Positions 44,055 to 52,204 of a DNA stretch of 64,000 nt are shown here, piece after piece. Numbering within the stretch: position 1 is the stretch's first letter; each line of letters opens with the position of its first letter. The notes beneath the pieces are model-generated. The model worked only from the letters and a program-made list of their open reading frames with translations, was not told the DNA's origin and did not search any database. Origin of the DNA: Vibrio sp. VB16 (GTDB lineage: Bacteria; Pseudomonadota; Gammaproteobacteria; Enterobacterales; Vibrionaceae); contig NZ_CP087590.1 of assembly GCF_015594925.2 (NCBI RefSeq), positions 2,356,001 to 2,420,000 of the forward strand, in the 5' to 3' direction. The position numbers and the translations under genes are program-made.

Positions 44055-44834
44055 ATGGAAATGTTGGAACCAACCATGTTGGTTATTTTGGCTTTGGTTG
44101 CATTTGCCGCCGGATTTATTGATGCTGTAGCGGGTGGCGGTGGCATGTTAACCGTACCGGCCTTGCTTTCAATTGGGTTACCACCTCACATTGCTTTGGG
44201 GACCAATAAACTTGCGGCAACCTTTGCCTCTTCAACCGCAGCTGTCACTTTTTATCGCAAGCGACTGTTCACTCCAGAGTTATGGAAGCACGCCTTTTAT
44301 TCGACCTTAATCGGCGCGACAATCGGCACGCTGGTTGTTGATGCGTTGAGCACTGAATGGTTGGAAAAAGCATTGCCCGTGATAATTTTGGCTACCGCTA
44401 TCTATACTATTTGGCATAAAACGCCCGAGGCGAACGAAAACGTATTACCAAAGCCTTGTAAAAAACTAAATCGAATCCAATGGATACAAGGATTCACCTT
44501 AGGGTTTTATGACGGGGTTGCAGGACCCGGAACTGGTGCATTTTGGATAGTCAGCAGCATGGCGATCTATCGTATGAATATACTGCTCTCTTCTGGCCTT
44601 TCAAAAGCAATGAACTTTACGAGTAACTTCACATCCCTCGTCACCTTTGCTTTCTTGGGCCACATTAATTGGGTCTTAGGCCTAACCATGGGTGTCTGTC
44701 TGATGGCGGGTGCTTTTGTGGGCGCTCACTCCGCCATCCGCTTCGGTGCGAAGTTTATTCGACCCGTGTTTGTTACTGTTGTCAGTATTCTCTCCATTAA
44801 ACTTGGTTATGATGCGTGGTTTGCCGACTTATAA
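44055..44834 (+). CDS. TSUP-family sulfite/anion exporter (YfcA-like)
   Basis: The 259-residue membrane protein of the TauE/SafE (TSUP) family has about 8 transmembrane helices. The duplicated family motif is seen as AAGFIDAVAGGGGMLTVPAL with HIALGTNKLAATFAS, and again as FYDGVAGPGTGAFW. It resembles YfcA, whose substrate is not established; family members move sulfite, sulfonates or other small anions. It lies between dinG and priC on the same strand, an order kept in vibrios. Confidence 0.88.
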   Translation: MEMLEPTMLVILALVAFAAGFIDAVAGGGGMLTVPALLSIGLPPHIALGTNKLAATFASSTAAVTFYRKRLFTPELWKHAFYSTLIGATIGTLVVDALSTEWLEKALPVIILATAIYTIWHKTPEANENVLPKPCKKLNRIQWIQGFTLGFYDGVAGPGTGAFWIVSSMAIYRMNILLSSGLSKAMNFTSNFTSLVTFAFLGHINWVLGLTMGVCLMAGAFVGAHSAIRFGAKFIRPVFVTVVSILSIKLGYDAWFADL

Positions 44835-44874
44835 GGTAACTGAGCACCATTTATAGGATTCGGTATAGCATTAC

Positions 44875-45426
44875 ATGAATGAATTCAATCGAATTAAAAC
44901 CGTTTTAGATGATCTTGCAAACACAGCCAAGAAATTGGATTCCCAACGCGGCGTTCAACCTAGGGTGCTTTTTGACGACAAGTTGTTCCGCTGTCGGTCA
45001 CGACTGCTCTCACCTTGTGTACAAGAGGCTCTAGCGACATTCAAAACAATACTGGGTAAAAATGAATCACGTGTTAATGGGGAAAAAGCACTCACCCCTA
45101 GGCAAGCTGAATACTTGACTGAACAACTGCTCGATCAGATAAGTGCAATATCTCGAGAGATCTCCACCAATCTACACCCAGAACAGCCGTCAACACAGCG
45201 TCTGTCACTCAAAGCACTTCAACAGAATCTTATACAACACCAAGAGTGGGAATATCGTCTGCAAACGTTAGTCGATGAAAAACAAAACATAGTCAACACA
45301 GCGCCAACCGAAGATAAGCATGCAGCCGAAATCATATTCAATACGGCAAGAGATCGTTTAATTCGTTGCCAACAATCTAGAAAAGAGATAGAAGATCAGA
45401 TAGCTAAATTAAGGGACTTTATATGA
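44875..45426 (+). CDS. priC: Primosomal replication protein PriC
   Basis: PriC helps reload DnaB at stalled forks by binding SSB and single-stranded DNA. The 183-residue helical protein matches the family in pattern: FDDKLFRCRSRLL, a middle helix LTEQLLDQISAISREIS, HQEWEYRLQTLVDEKQN and the C-terminal RDRLIRCQQSRKEIEDQI. Its stop codon overlaps the rsmS ATG (ATGA), the same pairing as priC-ybaM in enterics. The gene diverges fast in sequence, so identification rests on pattern and context. Confidence 0.88.
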   Translation: MNEFNRIKTVLDDLANTAKKLDSQRGVQPRVLFDDKLFRCRSRLLSPCVQEALATFKTILGKNESRVNGEKALTPRQAEYLTEQLLDQISAISREISTNLHPEQPSTQRLSLKALQQNLIQHQEWEYRLQTLVDEKQNIVNTAPTEDKHAAEIIFNTARDRLIRCQQSRKEIEDQIAKLRDFI

Positions 45427-45602
45427 CCATTAATACCAACAACGGTATCGACACCGCTCCTGAAGAGATAAAACTGGCAGTGGATCTTATCTATTTGCTA
45501 GAAAGTAATGAGGTCAACCCTGCTGTGGCGCTACAGGCGATCAACATAGTCAAACGAGACCTAGAAAAACGCGTCGGACTCATGGGAGATTCATCGGCGT
45601 AA
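45423..45602 (+). CDS. rsmS: RsmS/YbaM (DUF2496) small protein
   Basis: This 59-residue protein starts at an ATG that overlaps the priC stop. The central pattern APEEIKLAVDLIYLLESNEV continues into NPAVALQAINIVKRDLEKR. It matches the YbaM/RsmS family (regulator of secondary metabolism in Erwinia-type bacteria). No membrane helix or signal peptide is seen. It is expected to be translationally coupled to priC. Confidence 0.9.
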   Translation: MTINTNNGIDTAPEEIKLAVDLIYLLESNEVNPAVALQAINIVKRDLEKRVGLMGDSSA

Positions 45603-45614
45603 AGCCATCCTACG

Positions 45615-46262
45615 TTATTCAACACCCAAATAGCGACTTAGCTCAACGCCTGTCAGTGCACTAAAACCCCGAATCGCGGTTTCAACGAGCTCGTTAGTCA
45701 TGAACTCATCAGGGATAATACCGCCTTCTATCCACAGACCATCCAAAACGGCATTACAGGCAATGCTTAACTGACGCAATTCTTTGTCTGTTGTCTCTCT
45801 AGACTCTTCAGAAAATACATCGGCTATCAGCTGTTGGATATGGTTCCGTAACAGGTGGTAGGTTTTTTTGTGGCTTTCGCGCATCGGTTGGTTATGAAAC
45901 AAAAGCTGAAAAAATCCAGCCCATATCGCTATCACCTGCGCATCAATAATGGGCGGTCTAACCGAGGCTTGTACAAACATCGCCAAGCGTTTTTTCGCTG
46001 AAGAGTAATGGCCATTCGACCCACGAGCAGCAACGTCAATCAGATTGGTCATATGTTTTTCGTAAGCAGCGATGATCAGTTCATCTTTGCTTTTAAAATG
46101 ATAACGAATCAGCCCTTGCGTCACTTTCGCCTCTTCTGCAATGGAGCGAACTGTTGCCGCCTTCACGCCGTCAGATGCTATTACCCTAAGGGTCGCATCA
46201 ACCAGCTCTGTTTTACGGTTGATAGACATCTCTTTTCTTGGTACTCGGCGTTTCTCATTCAT
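45615..46262 (-). CDS. TetR-family regulator (BetI-like) of the adjacent transport operon
   Basis: The 215-residue repressor has an N-terminal TetR helix-turn-helix (about 15-62, TELVDATLRVIASDGVKAAT and VTQGLIRYHFKSKDELI) and a BetI-type C-terminal domain. It lies downstream of the ABC importer genes on the same strand, 109 bases after the last permease. It probably senses the imported compound and controls the operon and the divergent hydrolase. An imperfect palindrome at 49523-49556 is a candidate operator. Confidence 0.85.
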   Translation of the reverse strand: MNEKRRVPRKEMSINRKTELVDATLRVIASDGVKAATVRSIAEEAKVTQGLIRYHFKSKDELIIAAYEKHMTNLIDVAARGSNGHYSSAKKRLAMFVQASVRPPIIDAQVIAIWAGFFQLLFHNQPMRESHKKTYHLLRNHIQQLIADVFSEESRETTDKELRQLSIACNAVLDGLWIEGGIIPDEFMTNELVETAIRGFSALTGVELSRYLGVE

Positions 46263-46371
46263 CGGATCAACTCGTTCAACATTTCTCGGCGTAGTATAAA
46301 CAATGACACGGCTAGGTACGCTTATTTATTGCTATTTTCTACATCGTTATCAAATAAAAACACAAGAGCCA

Positions 46372-47139
46372 TTACGAATAGCTCGGATGGCGGCGATCTA
46401 AATACCAAAAACCTAAAGTAATTATCCCAGCAATCACCAAATACAACAGAGCTAATAGAATTAAAGGCTCGTACACAATAAATGTCTCCTGTCTGATCCT
46501 TGAGAAAACCGCATAGACATCAACAAACGATATCGTCGCCACAAGAGGGGTCGCTTTGAGTTGCAAGATGACCTCACCGTTTAATGTCGGTAGCACTCTT
46601 TGTATCGCTCGCGGCAACCAGATTCGTCGAAAGACCATACAAGGGTGCATCCCCATAGCATAAGCCGCTTCCAATTCACCTTTTGGCACTTCCTTAAGCG
46701 CCCCTCTCATGACCTCCCCTTCATAGCCAGCAAAAGAGATCGTCAGTACGATAAATGCGTACGGCCATACCTCCGTTAAATACGGCCACATCCAACTCTG
46801 CCGAATTCCCGGGATATAAGGGAAGATAGATCCCAACCCATAGTACAAAAGCCATAGTTGAAGCAGTAGAGGCGTTCCACGAATAATGGTGCAAAAACCT
46901 CGAGCAAACCATGCCAATGGTTTAGGGCCGGAGACCTGAGCTAAACCTAGCAAAACGGCGAAAACAAAACCGAATATGATTGTACTCACCAACAGCATAA
47001 TGGTTTTCCATAAGCCGTTGAGTATATCTGCACTATAGTTCGTCAACCAGTGCCAGTTCAGACCAAAAATAGCCGCAAAAACCAGTACTAAACTGAGCAG
47101 AATAAGGACGATACGGTGAGGGACCATTATGTTATGCAT
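46372..47139 (-). CDS. Polar amino-acid ABC transporter permease (HisM/ArtM type)
   Basis: The 255-residue inner-membrane protein of the HisM/ArtM/GlnP family has about 5 transmembrane helices. It carries the cytoplasmic EAA loop GYEGEVMRGALKEVPKGELEAA...GM, which docks on the ATPase, and the family segment RGTPLLLQLWLLYYGL. It overlaps the preceding permease gene by 8 nt, which implies a heterodimeric channel. Confidence 0.92.
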   Translation of the reverse strand: MHNIMVPHRIVLILLSLVLVFAAIFGLNWHWLTNYSADILNGLWKTIMLLVSTIIFGFVFAVLLGLAQVSGPKPLAWFARGFCTIIRGTPLLLQLWLLYYGLGSIFPYIPGIRQSWMWPYLTEVWPYAFIVLTISFAGYEGEVMRGALKEVPKGELEAAYAMGMHPCMVFRRIWLPRAIQRVLPTLNGEVILQLKATPLVATISFVDVYAVFSRIRQETFIVYEPLILLALLYLVIAGIITLGFWYLDRRHPSYS

Positions 47140-47857
47140 ATTTCACCCCCCGATTAAGTCGCTTTTCAAGGTAGTTAAATAGAACATTAGAGAGCAAGGT
47201 AACAATGAGATACAACACGCCAGCCGCGAACAAAAATAGAAAATAACTTTTAGTGGCCCCGGCCGCCTGACGAGCCGCCAACGTCAGCTCAGTAAATCCA
47301 ACCACCGCCAATAACGCCGTGTCTTTGGTCGCAATCAACCATAGATTAGACAGGCCTGGCAACGCATTCGGCAGCATTTCAGGGATCGTTATTCGATAGA
47401 AGGTAACAAAAGGATGCATGCCAAAACTTTCTGCGGCTTCAATATGCCCTGTAGGGATAGCATTCATGGCACCTCTTATTACTTCTGTCGCATAGGCACC
47501 TTGTACAATGGTAATCACCAGCACACCAGCGGAAAATTTATTGATTTCTATCTTTTCTGCGCCAAAAACGGAAAGCAGCTGATTGATGAGATCCGGTAGA
47601 GCAAAATAAACCAATAAGATTAATACAAGCTCCGGTACGGCGCGTATCACCGTGGTATAGATGGTCACCAGATCAGCCACAAGGACATTACCACGGCGTT
47701 TAGCATTGGCGGCAAACATGCCAATAATCAGTCCAAATAGATAACCAAGACTCGCAACCTGTAAAGAAACCACTAACCCATCCAACAAATACCCCCCCCA
47801 ACCGGGAGGAGGTATAGCAAGCAATTCATACCAGCTCATGCTCTTATAATTTACCAT
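47132..47857 (-). CDS. Polar amino-acid ABC transporter permease (HisQ/ArtQ type)
   Basis: The 241-residue permease is of the HisQ type, with the EAA loop GAYATEVIRGAMNAIPTGHIEAA and the signature VIRAVPELVLILLVYF. It is the partner of the next permease, which it overlaps by 8 nt. The gene starts about 30 bases after the binding-protein gene. Confidence 0.92.
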   Translation of the reverse strand: MVNYKSMSWYELLAIPPPGWGGYLLDGLVVSLQVASLGYLFGLIIGMFAANAKRRGNVLVADLVTIYTTVIRAVPELVLILLVYFALPDLINQLLSVFGAEKIEINKFSAGVLVITIVQGAYATEVIRGAMNAIPTGHIEAAESFGMHPFVTFYRITIPEMLPNALPGLSNLWLIATKDTALLAVVGFTELTLAARQAAGATKSYFLFLFAAGVLYLIVTLLSNVLFNYLEKRLNRGVKYA

Positions 47858-47887
47858 CTACATCTCCAAATTAGATCGACTGGCAAA

Positions 47888-48661
47888 CTATTCACCATAG
47901 ATATTAAATTCGAAGTATTTTTGAGTGATGCTATCGTAGATGCCATTCTTTCTGATCGCTTCAATGGCAGCATTGAGTGAGGCTTTTAGATCATCGTTGC
48001 CTTTCCTAAGTCCAAAACCAATACCTTTGCCAAGCAGTGCTTCATCATGAGCAACGAGCCCGGCGGATGAACAACAAAGCGTACCTTCACTTGATTTCAA
48101 AAAGTCTTCTAATACTAAGGCGTCCGCTAAGGTGGCATCTATTCTTCCCGAGAACAGGTCTTGATTTGCTTCATCTTGAGTTTGATACTCTTTAATCGAA
48201 GCCGACTTAAAGTGCTTTAAGGCATAAGACTGATGAATTGAGCCCGATTGCACACCAATTTTATATCCCGCCAGACTCTCAGGCGTCGACTGAATTTTAC
48301 TACCCGCAGCAACCGCCAAACTTGCACCCGTTTGATAATATTTATCGGAAAAATCGATAATTTTACTTCTCTCTTCTGTTATCGATAGTGAAGCGGCAAC
48401 AACATCTATTTTTTCAGCGACCAGTGAAGGGATAATTCCGTCCCAAGACGTGGCGACAATCTCACACTCTAGTTCTGCCTGATCGCACACCGCGTTTGCA
48501 ATATCGATTTCCCAACCCGTGTATTTCCCTTCGGCGTTCGGCACAGAAAATGGGGGATACGCCTCGGTTGCAATACCGACTTTTATTGGTGCCGCGTATG
48601 CTTGAGAGATCGTTAATCCTAATGAAACACACGATAAGAAGACTGTTTTTTTGATACTCAT
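47888..48661 (-). CDS. Periplasmic amino-acid-binding protein of ABC importer
   Basis: The 257-residue family 3 solute-binding protein has a signal peptide (cleaved near ISQAYA/APIKVG). Features are the ligand-recognition region GIATEAYPPFSV, GWEIDIANAVCDQAELECEIV and DVVAASLSITEERSKIIDFS. It resembles lysine/arginine/ornithine/octopine binders; the Asp in IDIAN and the Arg in EERSKI are the usual alpha-amino-acid ligands. Paired with a dimethylargininase-type enzyme, it probably captures arginine or a derivative. Confidence 0.9.
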   Translation of the reverse strand: MSIKKTVFLSCVSLGLTISQAYAAPIKVGIATEAYPPFSVPNAEGKYTGWEIDIANAVCDQAELECEIVATSWDGIIPSLVAEKIDVVAASLSITEERSKIIDFSDKYYQTGASLAVAAGSKIQSTPESLAGYKIGVQSGSIHQSYALKHFKSASIKEYQTQDEANQDLFSGRIDATLADALVLEDFLKSSEGTLCCSSAGLVAHDEALLGKGIGFGLRKGNDDLKASLNAAIEAIRKNGIYDSITQKYFEFNIYGE

Positions 48662-48703
48662 AATATTTCTTTCCTTGAAATGTTGTGATTGTAGAGTGAT
48701 TTA

Positions 48704-49495
48704 TTAATAAATATTCTTTATAAACTGCTGTAAACGGGGTGATTGGGGTGTTTTAAAAATCTGGTCCGGTGTGCCTTGTTCCTCAATTTTTCCTTGGTCG
48801 AGGAATATAATTCTATTCGCAACATCGGCAGCAAATTGCATTTCATGGGTGACGATGATCATAGTACGACCTTCATCCGCAAGCCCCGCCATCACAGATA
48901 AAACTTCGCCTACCAATTCAGGATCCAAAGCAGATGTCGGTTCATCGAACAGCAAAACCTCGGGATCAACAGCCAGTGCCCTAGCAATTGCGCCTCGCTG
49001 TTGTTGCCCTCCTGATAGAAATGACGGGTAGCTATTTCGTTTCTCTAATAACCCCACTCTTTCTAATAAGTCATGTGCTTTATCCCTTGCCTGAACCTTC
49101 GACTGTCCCAGCACATGTACGGGGGCTTCCATGATATTCTGTTCGAGTGTCATATGAGGCCAAAGGTTGAAGTTTTGAAAAACCATTGCAAGTTTGGTTC
49201 GTATCCAACGAAGCTGTTTTTTATCCAACACGTCTAATGATTCACCTTTGGACGGTTTGAATAGTACCTCTTCTCCAAGTAGCCTCATGGATCCAACCGA
49301 TTGCGGTGTTTCAAGTAAATTTAAGCAACGCAATGTAGTCGATTTTCCTGATCCACTTCCTCCTATCAGCGCAATGACTTCGCCTTTATTCGCATGTAAA
49401 TCAATGCCTTTTAGCACTTCGATACGATTAAACGATTTATGTAAATCCTTTACTTCAATAACAGGACCTTTGCGCCTGTATCCATTTATCGACAT
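48704..49495 (-). CDS. Amino-acid ABC transporter ATPase (HisP/ArtP type)
   Basis: The 263-residue ATPase has Walker A ALIGGSGSGKSTTLRCL, signature SFLSGGQQQRGAIARAL, Walker B VLLFDEPTSALDPELV and H-loop VTHEMQFA. ATG 49495 has AGGTGA at 5 bases; an in-frame GTG at 49504 is the alternative. It is the first gene of the minus-strand operon ATPase - binding protein - two permeases - TetR, and is divergent from the hydrolase gene. Confidence 0.93.
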   Translation of the reverse strand: MSINGYRRKGPVIEVKDLHKSFNRIEVLKGIDLHANKGEVIALIGGSGSGKSTTLRCLNLLETPQSVGSMRLLGEEVLFKPSKGESLDVLDKKQLRWIRTKLAMVFQNFNLWPHMTLEQNIMEAPVHVLGQSKVQARDKAHDLLERVGLLEKRNSYPSFLSGGQQQRGAIARALAVDPEVLLFDEPTSALDPELVGEVLSVMAGLADEGRTMIIVTHEMQFAADVANRIIFLDQGKIEEQGTPDQIFKTPQSPRLQQFIKNIY

Positions 49496-49522
49496 CCATA
49501 TCACCTATAATACTGCGTAAAA

Positions 49523-49556
49523 CTATACGCTTGTATAACTTTATGCATCCGTATAG
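49523..49556. promoter_or_regulatory. Candidate operator between ABC operon and hydrolase
   Basis: CTATACG (49523-49529) and CGTATAG (49550-49556) are perfect inverted arms. Inside the left part is a second palindrome, TATAC-GCTT-GTATA (49524-49537). It lies midway in the 109-base divergent promoter region, suiting a TetR-type dimer that represses both directions. By motif only. Confidence 0.5.
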
Positions 49557-49604
49557 ACTAAATGTCAATCTGTTTTTATTAATCGTTATATTAAGGAAAG
49601 ATAA

Positions 49605-50477
49605 ATGGCTAATTATGGTTGTCAGTTAATGGCTGAAAAAATGACCCGCGTTTTAATGCGTCGTCCCGGTAAAAGCTTATTGGAGGCGGACCCTGCATTA
49701 TGGCACTACAACCACTTTTTTAACGCTGAAAAAGCGATAAAAGAATACGACCAGTTTGCAACGTTAATCAAACAAACTGGTGCAGAGATCGTATGGATTG
49801 AAGATCAAGGCGATGGCCTGTCTGACGCTATGTTTACTCGTGATGCATCGATCATTACCAAGGCAGGTGCCATACCATTGAAAATGGGTAAACCACTCCG
49901 AGCTGACGAGCCACAGGTACACAAAAAAGCCTATGAGCAAGCAGGCATTACCATTCTAGGCGAACTGACTGGCGACGCGATGGTTGAAGGCGGTGACACC
50001 ATTTGGCTTAATGAAAAAACGTTGATCGTCGGGCTGGGGTTTCGTTCGAATAAAGAAGGGGTAAGGCAACTCAATGTATTACTCAATCCACATGACATCA
50101 CAGTACTTAGCTTTGATATGCCCTATTGGACTGGAGAAGAAGCTTGTCTCCATCTTATGTCCGTCATTTCACCACTCACTGAAACCAAATACCTTGTTCA
50201 TCCACCTTTGATCCCTGCGTCATTGTGGACACTGCTAAAAGAGTCCAATATCGAGTTCGTTATCGCGCCGGCTGATGAGTTTGAAGCCTCATTTGGTCTT
50301 AACCTAAATGTACTTCCTACCTCTCCAGATCACTGCATCATGATCGATGGCTTCCCAAAAACAAAGAAGGTCATGGAAGAGAGTGGAGTGAACGTCACTG
50401 TATTTGAAGGTGACGCCCTTTGCATGGCATGTGAAGGCGGACCGACCTGTTTAACGAACCCTATTCTTCGAGGATAA
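49605..50477 (+). CDS. Dimethylargininase/amidinotransferase-family hydrolase
   Basis: The 290-residue protein has the guanidino-modifying (pentein) fold of dimethylarginine dimethylaminohydrolase and arginine deiminase. Seen are the FTRDASIITKAG strand, EGGDTIWLNEKTLIVGLG, the catalytic His183 in CLHLMSVISP and the nucleophile Cys282 in CEGGPTCLTNPILRG at the C-terminus. AAGGAAAG precedes ATG 49605 by 5 bases. Such enzymes hydrolyse (methyl)arginine to citrulline. Together with the divergent amino-acid importer it suggests use of an arginine derivative; the precise substrate is unknown. Confidence 0.88.
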   Translation: MANYGCQLMAEKMTRVLMRRPGKSLLEADPALWHYNHFFNAEKAIKEYDQFATLIKQTGAEIVWIEDQGDGLSDAMFTRDASIITKAGAIPLKMGKPLRADEPQVHKKAYEQAGITILGELTGDAMVEGGDTIWLNEKTLIVGLGFRSNKEGVRQLNVLLNPHDITVLSFDMPYWTGEEACLHLMSVISPLTETKYLVHPPLIPASLWTLLKESNIEFVIAPADEFEASFGLNLNVLPTSPDHCIMIDGFPKTKKVMEESGVNVTVFEGDALCMACEGGPTCLTNPILRG

Positions 50478-50588
50478 TTCGGCCAGATTCGGCGATATTA
50501 TAGTGCTTAAGGCATCACCCCGACTAGGGTGTGCTCATCTTTTGAGGCTATTTTACGGCGAATTGTTGGCCATTTATGCAGGCAGACG

Positions 50589-50617
50589 TTTTAAAGGTAG
50601 TGATACTACCTTTAAAA
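50589..50617. repeat. Perfect palindrome between hydrolase and DASS permease
   Basis: TTTTAAAGGTAGT-GAT-ACTACCTTTAAAA is a 13-bp perfect inverted repeat with a 3-nt loop, about 110 bases after the hydrolase and 137 before the permease. It could be a terminator without a good T-tail, or an operator. Confidence 0.6.
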
Positions 50618-50753
50618 ATGATAATGCCGTAGAAATCACTGACTATTTTTCTTGTTGTCCTCTGTCGTGAAATAAGATTTCAAAGATACCCTGTCAATGT
50701 GGCAATTATTACATTAGAGTTATCTTAATCGTATCTGCATAAGGCTTGCTGGC

Positions 50754-52145
50754 ATGAATTTTGGGTTCAATGTAAGAAACGGCACACTTGCTGCCACAGT
50801 AGCCATTGCGATTTTGTTGGCTTTTTTTCCAATATCAGGTCAGCCAGCGGGATTTTCACATAGTGCGGCGGTTGTGTTGATCACACTCGTTTTCTGGACT
50901 ACTGGCATTGTACCGCCATTTCTTGTCGGGCTTATTTTCTTTGCTCTAGCCACTATTTTTAAACTGATAGAACCCACTCTACTTTTTTCTGGTTTCGGTT
51001 CCACCGCTGTCTGGCTAATCATCTCAGGGTTTGTCATTGGGGCTTCGATCTCCTCAACCGGGCTAGGGAAGAGACTCGCATCAACAATCGCACCCTATTT
51101 AACCGGCAGCTATACTAGGCTGATTGGTGGACTAGTGATGAGTGCAGTACTGCTTGGGTTTATAATGCCTTCATCCGTGGGACGGGCGGTCGTGTTGGTT
51201 CCGATTGGCATGGCGCTTGCTGATCAAGTTGGCTTAGAGAAAGGAAGCAATGGACGAATTGGTATCGCCGTCGCTTTGGCTCTCGCCTGTAATATGCCAA
51301 GCTTTGCCGTTTTGCCTGCCAATATACCAAATATGATACTCGCAGGCGCTAGTGAAACTCTTTATGACATTCAGTTTAGTTATACCGAATATTTATTGCT
51401 CCACTTTCCTGTATTAGGAGTTCTAAAGTCTCTGCTCATCGTCACTATGGTCTTAAAAATATTTCCTGATAAAATTTCATCCAACCCCACGCCAGCATGC
51501 CAAAGTGTAGAAGATAACTTTGATATTAAGGCGCAGAAAAAAGTCGGCTTATTACTCGGTATCACGCTTCTATTTTGGGTGACAGACTCAATACATGGCG
51601 TGAATCCAGCGTGGGTTGGTCTGGCGACAGCGATTATTCTTCTGCTGCCAAAAGTAGGCGTAATCCCCCCCAAATCTTTCAATAGTTCCGTCGACTTTGG
51701 TACCGTAGTTTTTGTCTCTGCTGCCCTTGGATTAGGCATGCTAGTCAACGAATCAGGGATAGGTAATTACATGGGAGAGGCGTTTAGTCAGCTTTTGCCT
51801 TCGTCGTCGTCTGGTTCGTTCCTTGGGTTTATGTCGCTCTCTTTAACCTCTGTTGTTACGGGTTTGGTTACCACTATTCCAGGTGTACCAGCCGTCCTAT
51901 CCCCTCTCGCCGCTGACTTCTCGCAAGCGACTGGATTTTCAACTACAGCGGTACTGATGACACAAGTATTAGGCTTTTCTACCGTGATATTCCCATATCA
52001 GGTCGCCCCCTTGATAGTTGCAATGCAACTCTCCCAAGAACCCTTAAGTAAGCTAGTTAAAGTGACGTTACCCCTTACTGCAGTAACAATCATTTTTCTA
52101 TTTCCGCTTGATTATGTGTGGTGGTGGCTGCTGGGTTGGGCTTGA
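50754..52145 (+). CDS. DASS/SLC13-type anion:Na+ symporter
   Basis: The 463-residue protein has about 11-12 transmembrane helices of the divalent-anion:sodium symporter / anion permease family. Helix pairs carry SGFGSTAVWLIISGFVIG and MPSSVGRAVVLVPIGMALAD. The first substrate-binding Ser-Asn-Thr-type motif is altered here (LPANIPNMILA). The gene lies on the same strand after the dimethylargininase-family gene. It may export or import a carboxylate linked to that pathway, but no direct evidence ties it in. Confidence 0.82.
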   Translation: MNFGFNVRNGTLAATVAIAILLAFFPISGQPAGFSHSAAVVLITLVFWTTGIVPPFLVGLIFFALATIFKLIEPTLLFSGFGSTAVWLIISGFVIGASISSTGLGKRLASTIAPYLTGSYTRLIGGLVMSAVLLGFIMPSSVGRAVVLVPIGMALADQVGLEKGSNGRIGIAVALALACNMPSFAVLPANIPNMILAGASETLYDIQFSYTEYLLLHFPVLGVLKSLLIVTMVLKIFPDKISSNPTPACQSVEDNFDIKAQKKVGLLLGITLLFWVTDSIHGVNPAWVGLATAIILLLPKVGVIPPKSFNSSVDFGTVVFVSAALGLGMLVNESGIGNYMGEAFSQLLPSSSSGSFLGFMSLSLTSVVTGLVTTIPGVPAVLSPLAADFSQATGFSTTAVLMTQVLGFSTVIFPYQVAPLIVAMQLSQEPLSKLVKVTLPLTAVTIIFLFPLDYVWWWLLGWA

Positions 52146-52159
52146 GTAAGGCTATTTAG

Positions 52160-52178
52160 CAACGGTTCAATACCGTTG
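52160..52178. repeat. Small hairpin between convergent permease and mbaA
   Basis: CAACGGT-TCAAT-ACCGTTG is a perfect 7-bp stem in the 59-base gap between convergent genes. It lacks a strong T-run and is a weak terminator candidate. Confidence 0.4.
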
Positions 52179-52204
52179 AGTACGTTTGAATCACACAGCC
52201 GCTA

